Source: Amyloporia xantha (lineage: Eukaryota > Basidiomycota > Agaricomycetes > Polyporales > Adustoporiaceae). From it: DNA of 64,000 nucleotides. The DNA lies in assembly GCA_036971615.1 (NCBI GenBank), contig JAYKKR010000026.1, positions 124,001 through 188,000 on the forward strand. The letters are read 5' to 3'. Shown here in pieces: positions 22,979 through 33,971 of this stretch. Under the pieces are notes generated by a model, which saw only the letters and a list, made by a program, of their open reading frames with translations, was not told where the DNA came from and ran no database searches. The translations under genes and the position numbers were made by a program. Positions within the stretch are counted from its first letter, which is position 1. Each line of letters opens with the position of its first letter.

Positions 22979-24103
22979 ATGGCTGACAACAATTTTGATC
23001 ATGCCTATCTCTCTCAAGACCCCAACACTCTCTTTGTCATCCTCCTAGACATTACCAATGAAGTCAAGCACCTTTTTAGCATCCAACAGCTGCATGCCTT
23101 CTCTCGTTTTGACTGCCAGCTCCGAAATGGCTCCTTTGATCACACCCATCACTCTGTCCCAGGAGGCTACGAGAGCTTTCAGTCCTTGTAGTCTCAGGAC
23201 ACTCAGTGCACCTATCAGTTCAGTGCGTATGACATGGACAGGGATATCACTCATGTCTTAGGTGAACCCATCCCCATTGATATTCTCACACCTCTTACCT
23301 CTGAGGAATTGAACCTCATTGAGGCTGCTGTTGAAGCTGAGAAGGAGGAGCTTGTCCAATACCTGATAAAGGCTTCAGCTCTTTGAGAGAAACAAAAGTT
23401 CAAGTTCATCGTGTGCAAGAAAGCCGAGAGGTTGAGCCAGAAAATTGATAAGGAAAAGAAGGTGCAGGGTCAGCCTGAGTTATTCAGAGGTAACAGGCTG
23501 GAGGGCATGACAAAAAAAGCCGTCATTCTGGGGAAAGGCAAGACCATTGCTATGACCTGCAGTGCCTCCACTCTTGGCATCACAACCAGCTCTGTCGCTG
23601 GACCTTCGGGCACTTCAGGTGGCACCACTACCTCAATTGCCAGCACACATACGCCTGTCGCTACTGCTACAGTGACCAGTGCCCCTGCCATTGTCATTCC
23701 CTCAAGCGGAACTTGCACTTCTATTGAGTGTGGTTTGCCTGGTTTCTTTTCATTTGTTTATTTTGTTCAATGGACTCTGTAGAGTGCACCATAAGCATGA
23801 GACATCTATCCTTATGTAAGCGCACATGTACTTCGCTCCTGAGTCGAGCTGTAGGTCTCTATCCTTGACACAGCTCGACTTAGGTGAGTATTGTAGTATC
23901 TCTCTCAATACACTATCCTTGACACAGCTCAACTTAGGCCTTTGGCTGCTTTCTGAGTCTTCAGCAATTGCTGCAAGCCTTACAACTTCGACTTGCGCTA
24001 CAACCGGCTCCTCTTCTACATTACCTTCCTTCTGCAAGACCAAAGCCACTGGCAAGGGACTGGCTGCCACAGACAATGAAGACATTGACATGGTCACAAA
24101 ATA
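22979..24103 (+). pseudogene. Gag-like remnant split by a 263-bp repeat
   Basis: Begins MADNNFDHAYLSQDPNT and continues as a charged, partly helical protein (IEAAVEAEKEELVQYLIKAS, then a Lys-rich segment) with a Ser/Thr-rich tail, ending after 23,985 in AATDNEDIDMVTK. Stops at 23,189-23,191 and about 23,384 fall at positions where CGA to TGA is plausible. It lies just downstream of a gypsy pol 3' end. I suspect a retroelement structural protein but recognise no defined domain. Confidence 0.45.
23722..23984 (+). mobile_element. 263-bp interspersed repeat, copy 3, with perfect 5-bp duplication
   Basis: Bases 23,717-23,721 and 23,985-23,989 are both ACTTC, fixing the boundaries. The element starts TATTGAGTGTGG and ends GCCTTACA, and is exactly 263 bp, as are the other two copies. 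It interrupts the gag-like frame. No protein is encoded; a 5-bp duplication is usual for LTR-type integrase products. Confidence 0.93.
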
Positions 24104-25144
24104 GACTTTGTCAAAAAGGTCGGAGGGCATATGTGACAGTTTGGTTACCTTAGTTCCTGATGACCGACTCACTTCCTTATTTGCTTTGGTTATTCATATA
24201 TTCTGAGACTCTCTTATTCATTCCCCTAAAAACTTCCTACATTAATCAGTGGTCTACCACTACCTTAATAATTCTACTTTCGTATTATTAATCACGTAAA
24301 TTTTCCCTGCTCTTGCAGTATTTAAGATGACTTTATGTAACTAGTTCCTCAGCTTCCTTCAGAAACAATTACAGTCTTATAACCTGTCTCTGCCCATTGG
24401 AACATTCTTCTCACTGTGCCGCCACCAACTTCCTGTTTAGGATTGCGAGCGCCACAGTGAGTCACAGGCCTTTTACTTTGGGTACTTAGTATGCCTTAAG
24501 TTGTCTTGCAGCCATTTTAGACCCCCAAGAGCATTTAAGACAATTAATACCAGAGGTCAGCTTGAAAATGCATTAAATGATTCTTCAAGTTCTCAAATTT
24601 CCATTTAAGTGAAATCAAACACTCCAAGTAAAAGTGAGATTTTTCTGATGTGAAGTGGAAATTAAGTTCAAGTTCTGTCTTATATAGCAGCTTGTATTGG
24701 CTCTTAAAGGTGTTCTAGAGGCTTAGGTAAGCTAATAGTAATGGACTAGGTAGAATAGAATGGGAGTACTCACATTTGTGTTGTAAAGTTTGCTGGATTG
24801 AACAGGAAAATGAGCCAGAGAGAGGATGCACTCATGGTTAGTGCTCTGCAATTACGATTAGATATGCTTAGAAGGGGAATAGTAATACTACATATGATTA
24901 CAAGGCCTTGGACAGTGGGTATTTATTCATACCCATATTCTAATGTAATATAATCCCAGAATAATTGGATTAAATTCTATTCTATATCATTAGAGTGATG
25001 CCTGGGAATAGGATATGTCTAAGCTTCCCTTTGGCTGCTCAAATCTGTATCAATAGTTTCTAAAGTCAATATATGTGTCTATGAGTGGGAAATATGCCAG
25101 GCTCCTGCCCATCCTTCTCCGGGAGGTGGGGGCCCGAGCCCATT
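24104..25144. other. AT-rich spacer, no gene seen
   Basis: I see no coding sequence, RNA gene or repeat array. The last 55 bp (25,090-25,135) include a GGCTCCTGCCC...GGGGGCCC segment that has an imperfect inverted match near 43,627-43,672. Confidence 0.5.
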
Positions 25145-25195
25145 CAGTCATTATAGCCTACTCTATAGGGAGAGATATGGGTGAAATTTTTATTA

Positions 25196-25600
25196 CTTAG
25201 TAAGGAGAGCGGACGTCGGCCGACGCCATCGCTATAGCCTGCAGTGCAGGGTCGGCCGAGAGGGTATAATATAGCCTGTAGATACGGCGCGGCCGAGTGC
25301 GCCATATTTCCCTGGTATATTCTCGCCTTCAAGTAGCGTCGGCCGAGAGGGTATAATATAGCCTTTAGATACGGCGCGGCCGAGTGCGCCATATTTCCGT
25401 AGTATATTCTCGCCTTCAAGTAGCGTCGGCCGAGAGGGTATAATATAGCCTTTAGATACGGCGCGGCCGACTGCGCCATATTATCGTGGTATATTCTCGC
25501 CTGCAAGTAGTGTCGGCCGAGGGCTATAATATAGCCTGTAGACACGGCGCGGCCGACTGCGCCATATTATCGTGGTATATTCTCGCCTTGAAGTAGTATA
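25196..25600. repeat. E1 left terminal tandem array (about 88-bp units)
   Basis: About four and a half copies of a unit containing TCGGCCGA, TATAATATAGCC, GCGCGGCCGA, TGCGCCATA and GTATATTCTCGCC. The same array occurs inverted at the right end. Such subterminal arrays usually bind the transposase. Confidence 0.9.
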
Positions 25601-25800
25601 TTCCGCCCTATTGTTTCCTTTTCTACGCTTTAATTATATGCATTTCAATAAATCTCATGCTGTATGTATAATAATAATAATGCCTCGCCATCCATTAGGC
25701 TTTGCAATCTGTCATTCATCACGACGTTTCGTGTGTGGTCAGGTCAGTGGTGTGACTACAATTCAAAGCGCAAGGACTGATTGGCCATTTCCGACGGCTC

Positions 25801-26130
25801 CATACACCCCACCCAAGACACGCGCAGAGACAGGGCCATCTTACATGTGTCCTTCAAAGGATCCAGCTGTGTGGACCCTTTGTGGGACACAGATCCAATG
25901 GCCATCTCAAGCGGCAGCATCGCGCTATATTCTACCGCTATACATATTTCATGTACGCTAAGGTCATTTGAACTGGATCTACCCACCTACCAGCATCTAA
26001 TACATATTCTCGCCCAACCCAAGACACGCGCAGAGACTGGGCCATCTGATATGTGTCCTTCAAAGGATCCAGCTGTCTGGACCCTCTGCGGGACACAGAT
26101 CCAATGGCCATCTCCAGCGGCAGCATGCGC
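25801..26130. repeat. E1 212-bp direct repeat
   Basis: A segment of about 110 bp beginning CACGCGCAGAGAC and passing through TTCAAAGGATCCAGCTGT to CAATGGCCATCTC is present at about 25,811-25,920 and 26,023-26,127 with high similarity. Between and after it (to 26,400) I see no gene. Confidence 0.75.
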
Positions 26131-26639
26131 TATGGAATCATGGCGCCACCATGTCCAGACGCGCTATGCAACCATGCGCCACGTACCTTGCCTGCCACAT
26201 TGTGAGGCGTATGGCACGCAGGTGTTATGATGTGCTGGCGCTGTTGGACGGGGCCATTTCATCCTTGCTACCCTGGGTCACCCAGAGGAATCGAATCACC
26301 GTCCACGTTTTGAGAGTACCCCTGATGCTGATGGACAATTCAGCTGCATCCGGAGTACTCATGGCGCGGAGGGCAACTCGATTCCACTGGTGAACGTAGA
26401 GAGCAAGGAGTTAATGGCTTTATCCAACAGCGCCTTGCATGAATCCCGCATCCATGCAGACCATAAATTTGAAACTCACGTTAGAGAGTCAGACTCCAGA
26501 CAGGAAGACCTGACTTATGTTCCTCCGAGCCGCATACCTGTGGCTCAGAAGGACATAAGTCAAATGGGCCTTGTCCGGCGGAAATGGGCGCCATCCGATG
26601 GCGAAGTGCATGCGCGCTGATGCTCGCTGTTGGGAGATG

Positions 26640-27490
26640 GAGCTATCGCTCGCCAGACAGGGCGCCTTCCTCTGTGTCACTCGGAGCAGCATACCTGCGG
26701 CTCGGAGGGCCACAGATGGAAGTTGCGCTGTCCGGCAGCGATGAGCACCATCCGATGGCGCCATGCATGGCGCGCTCATGCTCACCGTGAGATGGCGCTA
26801 TGGCTCGCCAGACAGGGCGCCTTCATCTATGCTCTTCAGAGCCGCATACCTGTGGCTCCGAAGGTCATAGACGGCCGCCTCGTTAAGCGGCTATATGCGC
26901 CATCCGATGGTGCCGTGCATGGCGCGCTCATGCTCACTGTTGGGAGATGGCGCTATGGCTCGCCAGACAGGGCGCCTTCATCTATGCTCTTCAGAGCCGC
27001 ATACCTGTGGCTCCGAAGGTCATAGATGAAGCCGCCTCGTTCAGCGGCAATATGCGCCATCCGATGGCGCTCGTGCATGGCGCGCGCAGGCGAGGCACAT
27101 GGTGCGCAGCCGGCGTGATGTGCTGGCGTTCGACCTGCATGATTCTTCAATGCTACCCTGGATCAGCATCTGAATCGAATCGCCATCCAACCATTGTTGG
27201 ATGGCCATCCGATTCAGCTGCTTGAATACCAAGGCCATTGAAGAATTGGCTGGCGCAGAAGGACGTCATGCATTTATGCACTCACCGCGCAGACGAAACG
27301 GATACATACGCCACCTGAAAACACCCACCTTTGACATGGCGCGATGTCCAAAGAGCATGATTTGCTGGCGTCCTCGAGCTCGCCATTCGTCAATGCTACC
27401 CCGAAGTTAAGCGTCTGAATCGCATCGCCATCCACATGATTGGATGGTAATGTGATTCAGCCGCTTAAATACAAGGTCCATTGAACAAAT
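26640..27490. repeat. E1 internal non-coding repeats
   Basis: From 26,640 to about 27,095 there are about three tandem units of 150-160 bp, each with CGCCAGACAGGGCGCCTTC, CAGAGCCGCATACCTGTGGC and GCGCCATCCGATGGCG. A second pair of repeats (about 27,150-27,240 and 27,395-27,485) contains ATGCTACCC, GAATCGCATCGCCATCCA-type text and a self-complementary TTGGATGG. No coding evidence; a large share of the element's ATGGCG words lies here. Confidence 0.7.
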
Positions 27491-27597
27491 GGGAGACGCT
27501 GGGGACGTCATGCACTCGTGCTCATAAAGGCAGCGACAAGAAATACATACAGACGACGGCGAGATCCACCTACGACATGGCGCGCAGAGACCCGGTC

Positions 27598-28354
27598 TCA
27601 CTCCTCATCTGGCAACAGCACCTCTTTGAAGGCGTCCAACATCCTTGTGAGGTCGCCGGCATCGCGATGGCGGCTCTCGGCGAAGCGGGTGACCAGGCGT
27701 TCGACGTCATCCAATCGATGGCTGACCGCTTCTCATATCGCGGTAGTTGACTTGATAGGTGTCGCCACGACGCTATGCGGCAATCGATGCAATTTATGTG
27801 AATGAATGTGTTGAAAAGGTGGGAGCGGGGTGGCGACTTACTCTGTCATGCAGTGGATACTTCCACCATGCTGGAAGGTGACTGGGAGGGTCGTCTGGCC
27901 AAGTCCACCACGCGGGCTCGAGTTTCTGTGCGCAGCTTCTGTAGCTGCAAGGATGGCGGCGAGGCGAGCGGCGTGAACGGCTGTATCTCGAGGACGTGGA
28001 TCCGTGGGACGGCCCCAAAGACGGTGGCGTCGCTGATCTTGCGGACGACGTCGGGGAGCTCGACGTCGGTGACGCCGACGAGGGCGAGGCGGCCAAGGCA
28101 GTCGCGAAGGGCTTCCTGCTGAGCGTCAGAGCAGACACGTTGGGGAAGGCGAAGCTTACCATTTCCATGCGGAGGCCAATCTCCCACCGCGCCAAGGTGA
28201 TGTCGAAGCCAGCCACCTTGTCTCTACCGGCGGCGACAGACATGATGGTCGCTAGCGCCTGCTCGCAGCGCCAGGCATAGTATGAGATCAGTCGGCAGTT
28301 GATAGCGATGAGGCTGGAGAGGGACTGTTCGCGATTCTTCAAGGCGAGAGCCAT
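27598..28354 (-). CDS. E1 unknown cargo gene, helical protein
   Basis: Minus-strand gene starting MALALKNREQSLSSLI. Exon 1 encodes a helical N-terminus with YYAWRCEQAL and ARWEIGLRMEM; a GT-AG intron (about 28,122-28,165) leads to exon 2 (QEALRDCLGRLALVGVTDVE, then VRKISDATVFGAVPRIHVLE). A final exon ends LDDVERLVTRFAESRHRDAG and LDAFKEVLLPDEE before the stop at 27,598. The total is probably 180-200 residues. I recognise no family. It is divergent from the KDZ transposase with a 276-bp shared upstream region, suggesting co-regulation. No homologue was seen in the visible part of E2. Confidence 0.55.
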
Positions 28355-28630
28355 TGCGCCGTGGGGTGAATGGGTTGGTAGGCCAAGGCGAAATGCAAGG
28401 CGAATTTGAGGAGTCGATGGTGGATCGGGTGATCGCCTCGAGGGAAGGTCATGGCGAAGATCTGTCGGAGATAAGCATCGGCCAAGTATCTGAAGGTGAT
28501 CGCGTGGATAATGATCCGTTGTTGATAAGGGATCAGGAGGCAGGGGCGTGAGAGATCGCCATTCAGTATGAAAAGGAAGCTGTCATGGATCACAATAAGC
28601 CAATTGTCATCTGTCCGCAGTGATACGGCC
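28355..28630. promoter_or_regulatory. Divergent intergenic region, unknown gene / KDZ
   Basis: A 276-bp stretch between two head-to-head genes, so it should contain both promoters. I see no clear TATA box. Confidence 0.4.
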
Positions 28631-31600
28631 ATGGCCCGCACGAAGAAGCAACATGTCAGTGGCGATGCGGTGTTCGTGCGTCGCGAAGAACGGCGAACTG
28701 CAAGAGGCGCCGTCACATACGTTCCCAAGGAAGCACCGCTACCGCGTGCGCATGTGCCGACAAGCGCATCAAGATCGCCGTCAAAATCCCCTCTAAAGCC
28801 GCGTCTCATGACGCATATTCAGAACCCGTGCAGGAGCATGTGGTGTTTGACGATGTGATGCCGATGAAGAGTCTGCACAAGGTGAGTACCGTCGCCTTAT
28901 TTGGGTCGCTCAATGTCAACGCCGAAGGCGGGGCAGTCGCAGAACGACTTTATGCGCGAATGGCTTCCACTTCGCGATGTGTATCTAAGCCACATCATCG
29001 AGCTAGAAGCTCCACCAGGTGAGAGACGATGCAGCAAATGCGCTGATGCGCATGGCGATTGGCGCTGCTTGGAATGCTTTGGGCGCCCGTGTATTGCGAG
29101 GACTGCCTGCAGTTGACGCATCGCCGCATGCCGCTGCATCGGGTGGAGAAGTGGGCGGATGGGTTCTTCGAACCGGCGTGGCTTCGGGAGGTTGGGGTGC
29201 GGATGCATCTCGGGCATGATGGCGAACCATGTGTGGATGCGGAGTCCCCGATCACGCCGCTGGATGGGGATGCTGATAGCGATGGCGAAGACAACGACGT
29301 GAGTGATGCCGGGGACAATGAAGAGGATGAAGAGCCAATCAAAGCGGACTCGACGGCGCCGCGAAGTCACTACGCATTTGACACTTTGACCATTGTAGAT
29401 GTTACGGGGATGCATAGCCTGGACGTTGTGTGGTGTCAGTGCGATAACAGGCTCACTCGAGACCTGCAACTATTGGACATGGGCCTCTATCCTGGGAGCA
29501 CCAAGCGGCCACGCACTGCGTTCACATTTCGGGTGTTGGATGATTTTTTGCTTACCAACAAGGAGTGCAAAACCTCGGGGATGAATTACTACAGCAAGCT
29601 TCGACATGTCACAAACTCCGCGTTCCCGCATTCAGTGCAGGTAAGCCGCTATGTGCATATGAAGCTGTTTTCGCCGTTGAGAAGGGGCTAGAACCGTTAC
29701 AGAGAGCTTCTGCGGGTGTCCCGCCAATGGCGAAACCTCAAATACCGCAAATGGCATGGATATGGTCATGGCGCCTCCAATGCGATACCAGCTGGTGGCC
29801 TCGCTTTGGGGTGCCCGGCATGTCCCAAGCCTGGCGTGAATCTCGCTTCCGGATGGCGTGATGACCCCGTACAGTGAGCCATGTAAGACGTTTTTGGGCG
29901 GCATGTGTAACGCGATAGCAGATGGAAGTACATGAGGAGCATCGTAATGGACGGCAACTTTAGCGCGGAGCATCTCAAGATGCGTCGCCCAGAGGACGAC
30001 GTCATTCTCAGCGATGGCGACGCTTTCATGGTGGGCGATGACACCTACAAGAAGCATCTCGCTGTCGCCATCGAGCATAAAGAGGTCCGTGATCGACTCC
30101 TAGTGGATGAACCGTTGGACGCTCATAGCCTATGTAGAAATCCTTCTGTCACGATCATCGCGCCGTCAACCAGGCGAATGCAGATCGCCATAACCTTGAA
30201 GCCACGGGGATTGGCGCCGCGGCCTGTGCGCGCCATGGGTTTTTCATGCCGCATGCGGTGGTTGATTTCCAGAAAGGCGAGAGGTAAGTGGTTTGCTATT
30301 TCCTTTGTTCACTTACACCCGCCATCAGACAGATGAACATGGATTACGTGCTGAGCGAGGTGCTCGCCACCATGGCGGGTATCCAGGTGCTGCTGGTGAT
30401 GTACGACATCATGTGTCAATACGGCATCAATCTCATGAAGCGGTTTGGGGAGAGTGAGTATTTGCACATGCCGCCGAACGTGGAGATACGGCGCGGAATA
30501 GGCCTGTTTCATGTCCACGGCCATCAAGACACATGCTTTCCTCGCTACTCACCCAACTTCATTCCCGGTGCTGGTCAGATTGATGGTGAAGTGATTGAAA
30601 CCCTTTGGGCGCCGTTGAATCTCATTTCGGGTAGCACACGCGGCATGACCACAGCACATAGAAAGGAAGTCATTGACGATCACATGAATGATTCCAATTG
30701 GAAGAAGTTGACCGGGATGGGTGGGCCAACCTTGACATTGGTGGAGAGGTTGATTGACTGTGGCTTCAACAGCGAACACCCTTGTTAGGAAATGGCGAAA
30801 GGCCAAAGCCGGTGCCACGGAGAGCGGGGATGTGTTGGAGTTCATTGAGAGATCGAGCACGGAGGAGCAGCTAGGAGAGTGGCGAGCCGCTGAGGGCGAG
30901 GCGCTCGCCATGCGTGACGCTAAAATCAGCGCGATGGATGTCTTTGACGTGCAGATGAGAAAGGGTGAGAGTGCACACTAGAGGGTACGGCCATGATTAA
31001 TGATGTGGCGCAGCACCCACCCGGATGCAGATCCAACTTCAACTAACGCAACGGAAACATCGCAACATCGCCATCAGGGCGTAGCTGCATGGATAGCCAC
31101 GGGCATGAAGATTCAGGAATTGCAGTAGGTAGCGTCATTGAACATCGGGTGCCAAGCTCACAACAGGTCTTAGGTTGGTCATTAGCCAACTGAAACGGAA
31201 GATGGGCCGGCATCCGCTGGTGGCGGACCGCCTTGCGCTGGAGGAGCGCCGTCAGCGCCTTCAGAAGCGTATAGTGACATTCGAGTCCAAAGCCGCTTCG
31301 TACATTCCACTTGTGGCCGAGCCCGATGGGGATGGCGCCTCAGAGGCTTATGACGGGTCTGAATGGGATGCACTGGAGGAAGATGTCAATCCTCTTGATG
31401 AGATTTACACCGGTGAGATCGATTCTGGAATCCAGCCTGAGAGCGCCATCATTTCGCTTCCATCGCAGCTTGGCTACGATGTTGTCGTGGCCAGCGGTTT
31501 AGAGGACATCGCTTCGGAGGAGTTGAGTTTGCGCATTGGGCAGGCCAATGACGCCCTTCATCAGATTCGCCTCGCCATTGGTTACAAGTCAGTGCTGTTT

Positions 31601-32230
31601 CGTACGGCGGTTCGTCATGCAAAGAGCCAGCGCCAAAAGCTCCGGTCCTGGGACGAGGTCATCTCCACGCAGAGGGCGGTGCTAGAGAACGTGCGCATTT
31701 ACAGTCAAAGCCGCCACGCCATCCTCGCTCTGAATCCGACTGACGCCATCAAAGCGCGCTTCCGTGCCATTCAACATGATGACCTCAAGGCGATCACCGC
31801 GCTGCTGGACAACTCCATCCGAGGAACACGGCAGGACAACTTGTCCTGGATATGGACCGTAGACATCGAGGGCGATTCAACGCAGTCCAACTGGTTGACG
31901 GAGTGTGAGTGCGCTTGTGGTCCGTCCAATGCCCGCAATGCTGACTGCAGCGCGGCAGTGCATCGCGTCAACTGGTTCCGTGCAAAATCACGTAAGGATA
32001 GGTGGGCGGAGGAGTTTGTCATGGTCACGGCAGAGATGGCGTGGACGCAGGCGAGCTTCCATAACAAGGCGAACCTATGGCGCTCCCGCCTCTATGGGCC
32101 TCCAGGTCATGTATGCTATGCGCGCCGTCAGGCTCGCTGTGGACGCGCATGGCAGAGCATGCCGCTTCTCGCTTTAATACATGTGTGTGATGGTTCGCCA
32201 TTCACGACCCTACTAGATACACAAACATAG
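28631..32230 (+). CDS. KDZ-family transposase with N-terminal CxC2 cysteine cluster
   Basis: The likely transposase of E1. The N-terminus begins MARTKKQHVSGD, then REWLPLRDVYL, a cysteine-rich CxC2-type cluster (CSKC, CLEC, CEDC, then HRRMPLHRVEKW and GHDGEPC), and PRTAFTFRVLDDFLL. The RNase H-fold catalytic region shows MDGNFSAEHLKMRRPEDDV, VVDFQKGERQMNMDY, YDIMCQYG, and GAGQIDGEVIETLWAPLN. The C-terminal helical region has LRIGQANDALHQIRLAIG and VNWFRAKSRKDRWAEEF. Introns fit near 28,882-28,936, 29,641-29,699, 29,878-29,930, 30,090-30,145, 30,286-30,331 and 30,965-31,170. Two frame changes, near 28,790 and 29,085 (between CLECFGRP and VYCEDC), may be unseen introns or inactivating indels. 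Confidence 0.85.
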
Positions 32231-32257
32231 ACTTGACACAAATACAGATCTGTGTAT

Positions 32258-33629
32258 TCAACCATAAGTCCACTCCATCCAGTGCGGTGCCTTGACATTC
32301 ATCGCGGCATGCACTGAGTCCCTCATAAAATAAGCGTAGCATATGCGCTCTCCATCGCATCTCTGAACGCCATGGCGCAGAAGCTTTCCGCAAAGCGCAA
32401 CTACGCTACCCGCCTTGTAGTCTATAGCGATATTTGGACCATCCAGCTGCATTTCCAATGCGCCGTAGCTCCCTACCGTGGTGAGAAGGTCGAACCACTG
32501 CTTGCGCGAGTTTTTATCGCGGTGTAGCGGCGTCTCGCGATTGCTGATGACCTGAACGCCATTGAAGATCGAAGACCAAGCGCTTACTATTGCGGGATAC
32601 TCCACTTCGCCAAGAAGCGACTCCATGCATGTATGTCCCGCAGCATACAGGTCGGGATGCATGATGGACATCATGGCGGATAGGATGGCGGCTGATTCAC
32701 GGATGGCGGTCAACCATCGCCATCCACTCTGGCCATCTTTATCGCGTAAGCTCGCCGAAGGCAGCATTGGGTCCAATGGGCCCTGGATGTATGCGCCGTC
32801 ATTCGCCAGTCATCAGAGTTAAGGGATCGTCAGCGTACCGTGTGACCCAGCGCGTGCCATCCTGGAGACAGATTGACAGTCCCCGGAGGTGTGGTGCAGG
32901 TTGATCGATCGCGGAAATATGCTTCATGGTTTCGCCAACTGACCCCCGGGGCTTTACGCATCAGTTGTGTTGATAGGTGGGCCGTCGCCAATTGTATCTC
33001 TCTCTGCCGACACAGCGTAGTGAGCGCGGTGCATGGCGGAAGATGAATGCGCCCACCTGGCGATTCACATGAAGGACGCCCGGAAGCACCCATGCTAGGA
33101 TGCGCGAGTGCTGGTCGAGGAGCACGCAGGGTTCATCTAGAACCACGGTGGTGTCTGGGAGGAGAGGCGGCCATTTAGTCTTGAGCTGCGCCTCCAGATT
33201 CACGTTCTGTCCGGTGTTGCCCACGCCTATAGCATCAGAATAGCGGTCAATGTCCCAGGATAAGCGCACTACTTCCCGGTCAGCGCAGAATGAGTAGATG
33301 CCCACAGCATCCAAGAGTACACACCAGGTTTGATATATGCCTTTGCGAGCTGGTGCGCGATCTGGCTGCATTCGACGACGATATCGGCGCGGATATGTGT
33401 GGGAGGCTGTGGGTTTCTCGGTTGTCCGGCTGCATTCCGAAGCTTGTGTAGCCAAAACTGAAACATATCGCGCATGCAAGCTGCCAATGTGTCGCTGAGC
33501 TCCAAGCCGCTGCCCGCTATCATGGCTTACAGACAAGAGATGGATGGAGATACACGCCCATCTCGCATTATTGCTCAATCTGCCATCTACTGACCATGCT
33601 GCAACAGCATGTCCATTAGCTTTGCACAC
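32258..33629 (-). CDS. TET/JBP-family 2-oxoglutarate/Fe(II) DNA dioxygenase of E1
   Basis: Minus-strand gene converging on the KDZ transposase with a 27-bp gap. An upstream exon ends PCVLLDQHSRILAWVLPGVL then HVNRQ; a short exon has GETMKHISAI and ICLQDGTRWVT; the last exon runs from GPLDPMLPSA to the stop at 32,258. It carries NRETPLHRDKNSRKQWFDLL (HxD iron ligands), GSVVALCGKLLRHGV (distal His) and DGERICYAYFMR (2-oxoglutarate Arg). This is the basidiomycete TET/JBP core, which oxidises modified or unmodified bases in DNA; in animals it starts removal of 5-methylcytosine. Introns fit at about 32,785-32,836 and 32,947-33,060. The start is not certain; 33,629 is the farthest Met of the first exon frame. 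Confidence 0.8.
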
Positions 33630-33971
33630 TTGTTTGGTCGATCACATCGTTGAGCAAGCGCCGGCAAGATCAGGCCCAGCCGATCGGCAAGGCGTGATCC
33701 GGTGATCGAGGCGCGTCATTGGCATGTGGACCGCGATTCTCGACCACGGCGCCATTACGCCGGGGCCTCGGCCTGTGAGATGCCGCGCTCCGCCGGAGGA
33801 TGCCGGTCGGGTCTGCCCCGACATGGACGCTTGCAGTGTAAGAGAGATCAGCGGGGTTAGAACAGGACGAAAGTATCACCGGAGGTCAGACACGTCTGGG
33901 CAAATGTTCAGTTGGGAGTGCCCAAGTGTCTGTCATCCTGAGAGCATCTCGGTCTGCTTGTTGTCCTCGCC
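33630..33971. promoter_or_regulatory. Divergent intergenic region, TET/JBP / HMG-like gene
   Basis: A head-to-head spacer rich in CGCC and CCGG words. It should contain both promoters; no specific site is recognised. Confidence 0.4.
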
